The translations under genes and the position numbers were made by a program. The notes under the pieces were generated by a model, which saw only the letters and a list, made by a program, of their open reading frames with translations, searched no databases and was not told where the DNA came from. A DNA stretch of 7,049 nucleotides from an uncultured Clostridium sp. (lineage in GTDB: Bacteria > Bacillota > Clostridia > TANB77 > CAG-508): assembly GCA_948465625.1 (NCBI GenBank), contig CAOJXM010000055.1, forward strand, positions 1 through 7,049. Reading direction: 5' to 3'. Positions 6,240-7,049 of the stretch are shown here, in pieces; positions within the stretch are counted from its first letter, which is position 1; every line of letters starts with the position of its first letter.

Positions 6240-7049
6240 CTATATCAAATTTTCTGGATTTAAACTCTCTAATTCTGGCAATACAAACATCCCATCTTTT
6301 CTTATTAATACATCATCAAAGTAGATTTCTCCACCACCATATTCTGGTGTTTGAATGTTTACGATATCCCAGTGAATACTTGACCTATTTCCATTATCAC
6401 TTTCTTCTAAACTGTCTCCTGGTGTAAAATGAAAACTTCCTTTTATTTTTTCATCAAACAAAGTATCTCCTATTGGTTTTTCGATATATGGATTTAAACC
6501 TAATGCAAATTCTCCAATATATCTGGCTCCTTCATCTGTATCTAAAATTTCGTTTAGCTCTTTCGTTTTATTAGCTGTTGCCTTTATAATCTTCCCCTCT
6601 TTAAATTCAAATCTTATATCATTAAATAAAATTCCATTATATATGGTTTCTGTATTATATGTTATATATCCATTTACACTCGTTTTTACTGGAGCAGATG
6701 CCACTTCGCCATCTGGTATATTAAATGTTCCTGTATACTTTTGTGCTGGTATTGCCTTTAAACTAAACGTTAAATCGGTTCCTTCTCCTACAATATGTAC
6801 TTTATCTGTTCTATTCATCAAATCTTTCAAATTATCCATTGCTATGGACATCTTTTTATAGTCTAAATTACATACCTTAAAAAAATAATCTTCAAATTCA
6901 TCTTGATTCATTTTGCTCATTTGTGCCATTGCTGCATTCGGATACCTTAATATACACCATTTTGTATTTTTTACTCTTTCTTCCAAATGAACTGGTGTAG
7001 TATAATATTTATTATACATTTCCATTATTTCTTTAGAAATTCCACTTAA
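6240..7049 (-). CDS. M29-family metallo-aminopeptidase (AmpS/AmpT type), 5' end cut by the window edge
   Basis: C-terminal 269 residues of an M29 aminopeptidase, a cytosolic dinuclear-metal enzyme that releases N-terminal amino acids from peptides. The frame is open to the right edge, reading LSGISKEI before the Met at 7025, which has no ribosome-binding site and is internal. Family proteins have about 370-410 residues, so about 100-140 N-terminal residues are missing. Numbering from that Met, recognised segments are GEGTDLTF (80-87), NIPDGEV (102-108), TDEGARYIGE (163-172), GSFHF (196-200), IHWD (217-220) and GGEIYFDDVLI (231-241). Likely metal or catalytic residues are Glu107, Glu172, His199, His218 and Asp220. 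The stretch after His199 reads TPGDSLEES, with Leu206 where the family usually has an active-site Tyr. The stop is followed after 18 nt by the Fic gene. Confidence 0.93.
   Translation of the reverse strand, partial: LSGISKEIMEMYNKYYTTPVHLEERVKNTKWCILRYPNAAMAQMSKMNQDEFEDYFFKVCNLDYKKMSIAMDNLKDLMNRTDKVHIVGEGTDLTFSLKAIPAQKYTGTFNIPDGEVASAPVKTSVNGYITYNTETIYNGILFNDIRFEFKEGKIIKATANKTKELNEILDTDEGARYIGEFALGLNPYIEKPIGDTLFDEKIKGSFHFTPGDSLEESDNGNRSSIHWDIVNIQTPEYGGGEIYFDDVLIRKDGMFVLPELESLNPENLI

Overview
The window is an AT-rich, gene-dense stretch in which every convincing gene lies on the minus strand. The sense strand is A/purine-rich and the plus strand is T-rich. Strong AAGGAG ribosome-binding sites, low GC, short intergenic gaps and TGG for Trp with TAA/TAG stops point to a low-GC Firmicute, probably an uncultured clostridial or related gut-type bacterium using the standard code. 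The genus cannot be named from the sequence alone.

Read in the direction of transcription (right to left), the order is: (1) the C-terminal two thirds of an M29-family metallo-aminopeptidase, cut by the right edge; (2) a complete 202-residue Fic AMP-transferase with its own C-terminal inhibitory motif (class III type); (3) a complete 482-residue polytopic GT-C glycosyltransferase resembling the GT87/MptB-like mannosyltransferases; (4) a second GT-C membrane glycosyltransferase of the GT39/PMT_2 type, whose 5' end is split by an apparent +1 frameshift; (5) DNA polymerase I (polA), visible for 857 codons up to motif C and cut by the left edge. Gaps are 18, 34 and 15 nt, and genes 3 and 4 overlap by 31 nt if the well-supported ATG of gene 4 is used. 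The run could be one transcription unit. No stretch over 300 bases lacks a gene, and I see no RNA gene, mobile element, CRISPR array, convincing terminator or sigma-70 promoter.

The two membrane glycosyltransferases probably work on the same cell-surface glycan or glycolipid using polyprenyl-phosphate sugars. The aminopeptidase, Fic protein and Pol I have no evident biochemical link to them and may simply be co-transcribed. The best leads are the frameshift in the GT39-like gene (strong ribosome-binding site, ATG and first membrane helix in one frame, the DE-motif body in another), the self-inhibited Fic protein without a separate antitoxin, a Tyr-to-Leu change at an expected active-site position of the aminopeptidase, and the loss of 3'-5' exonuclease residues in Pol I. 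I do not see convincing evidence for a wholly new system.
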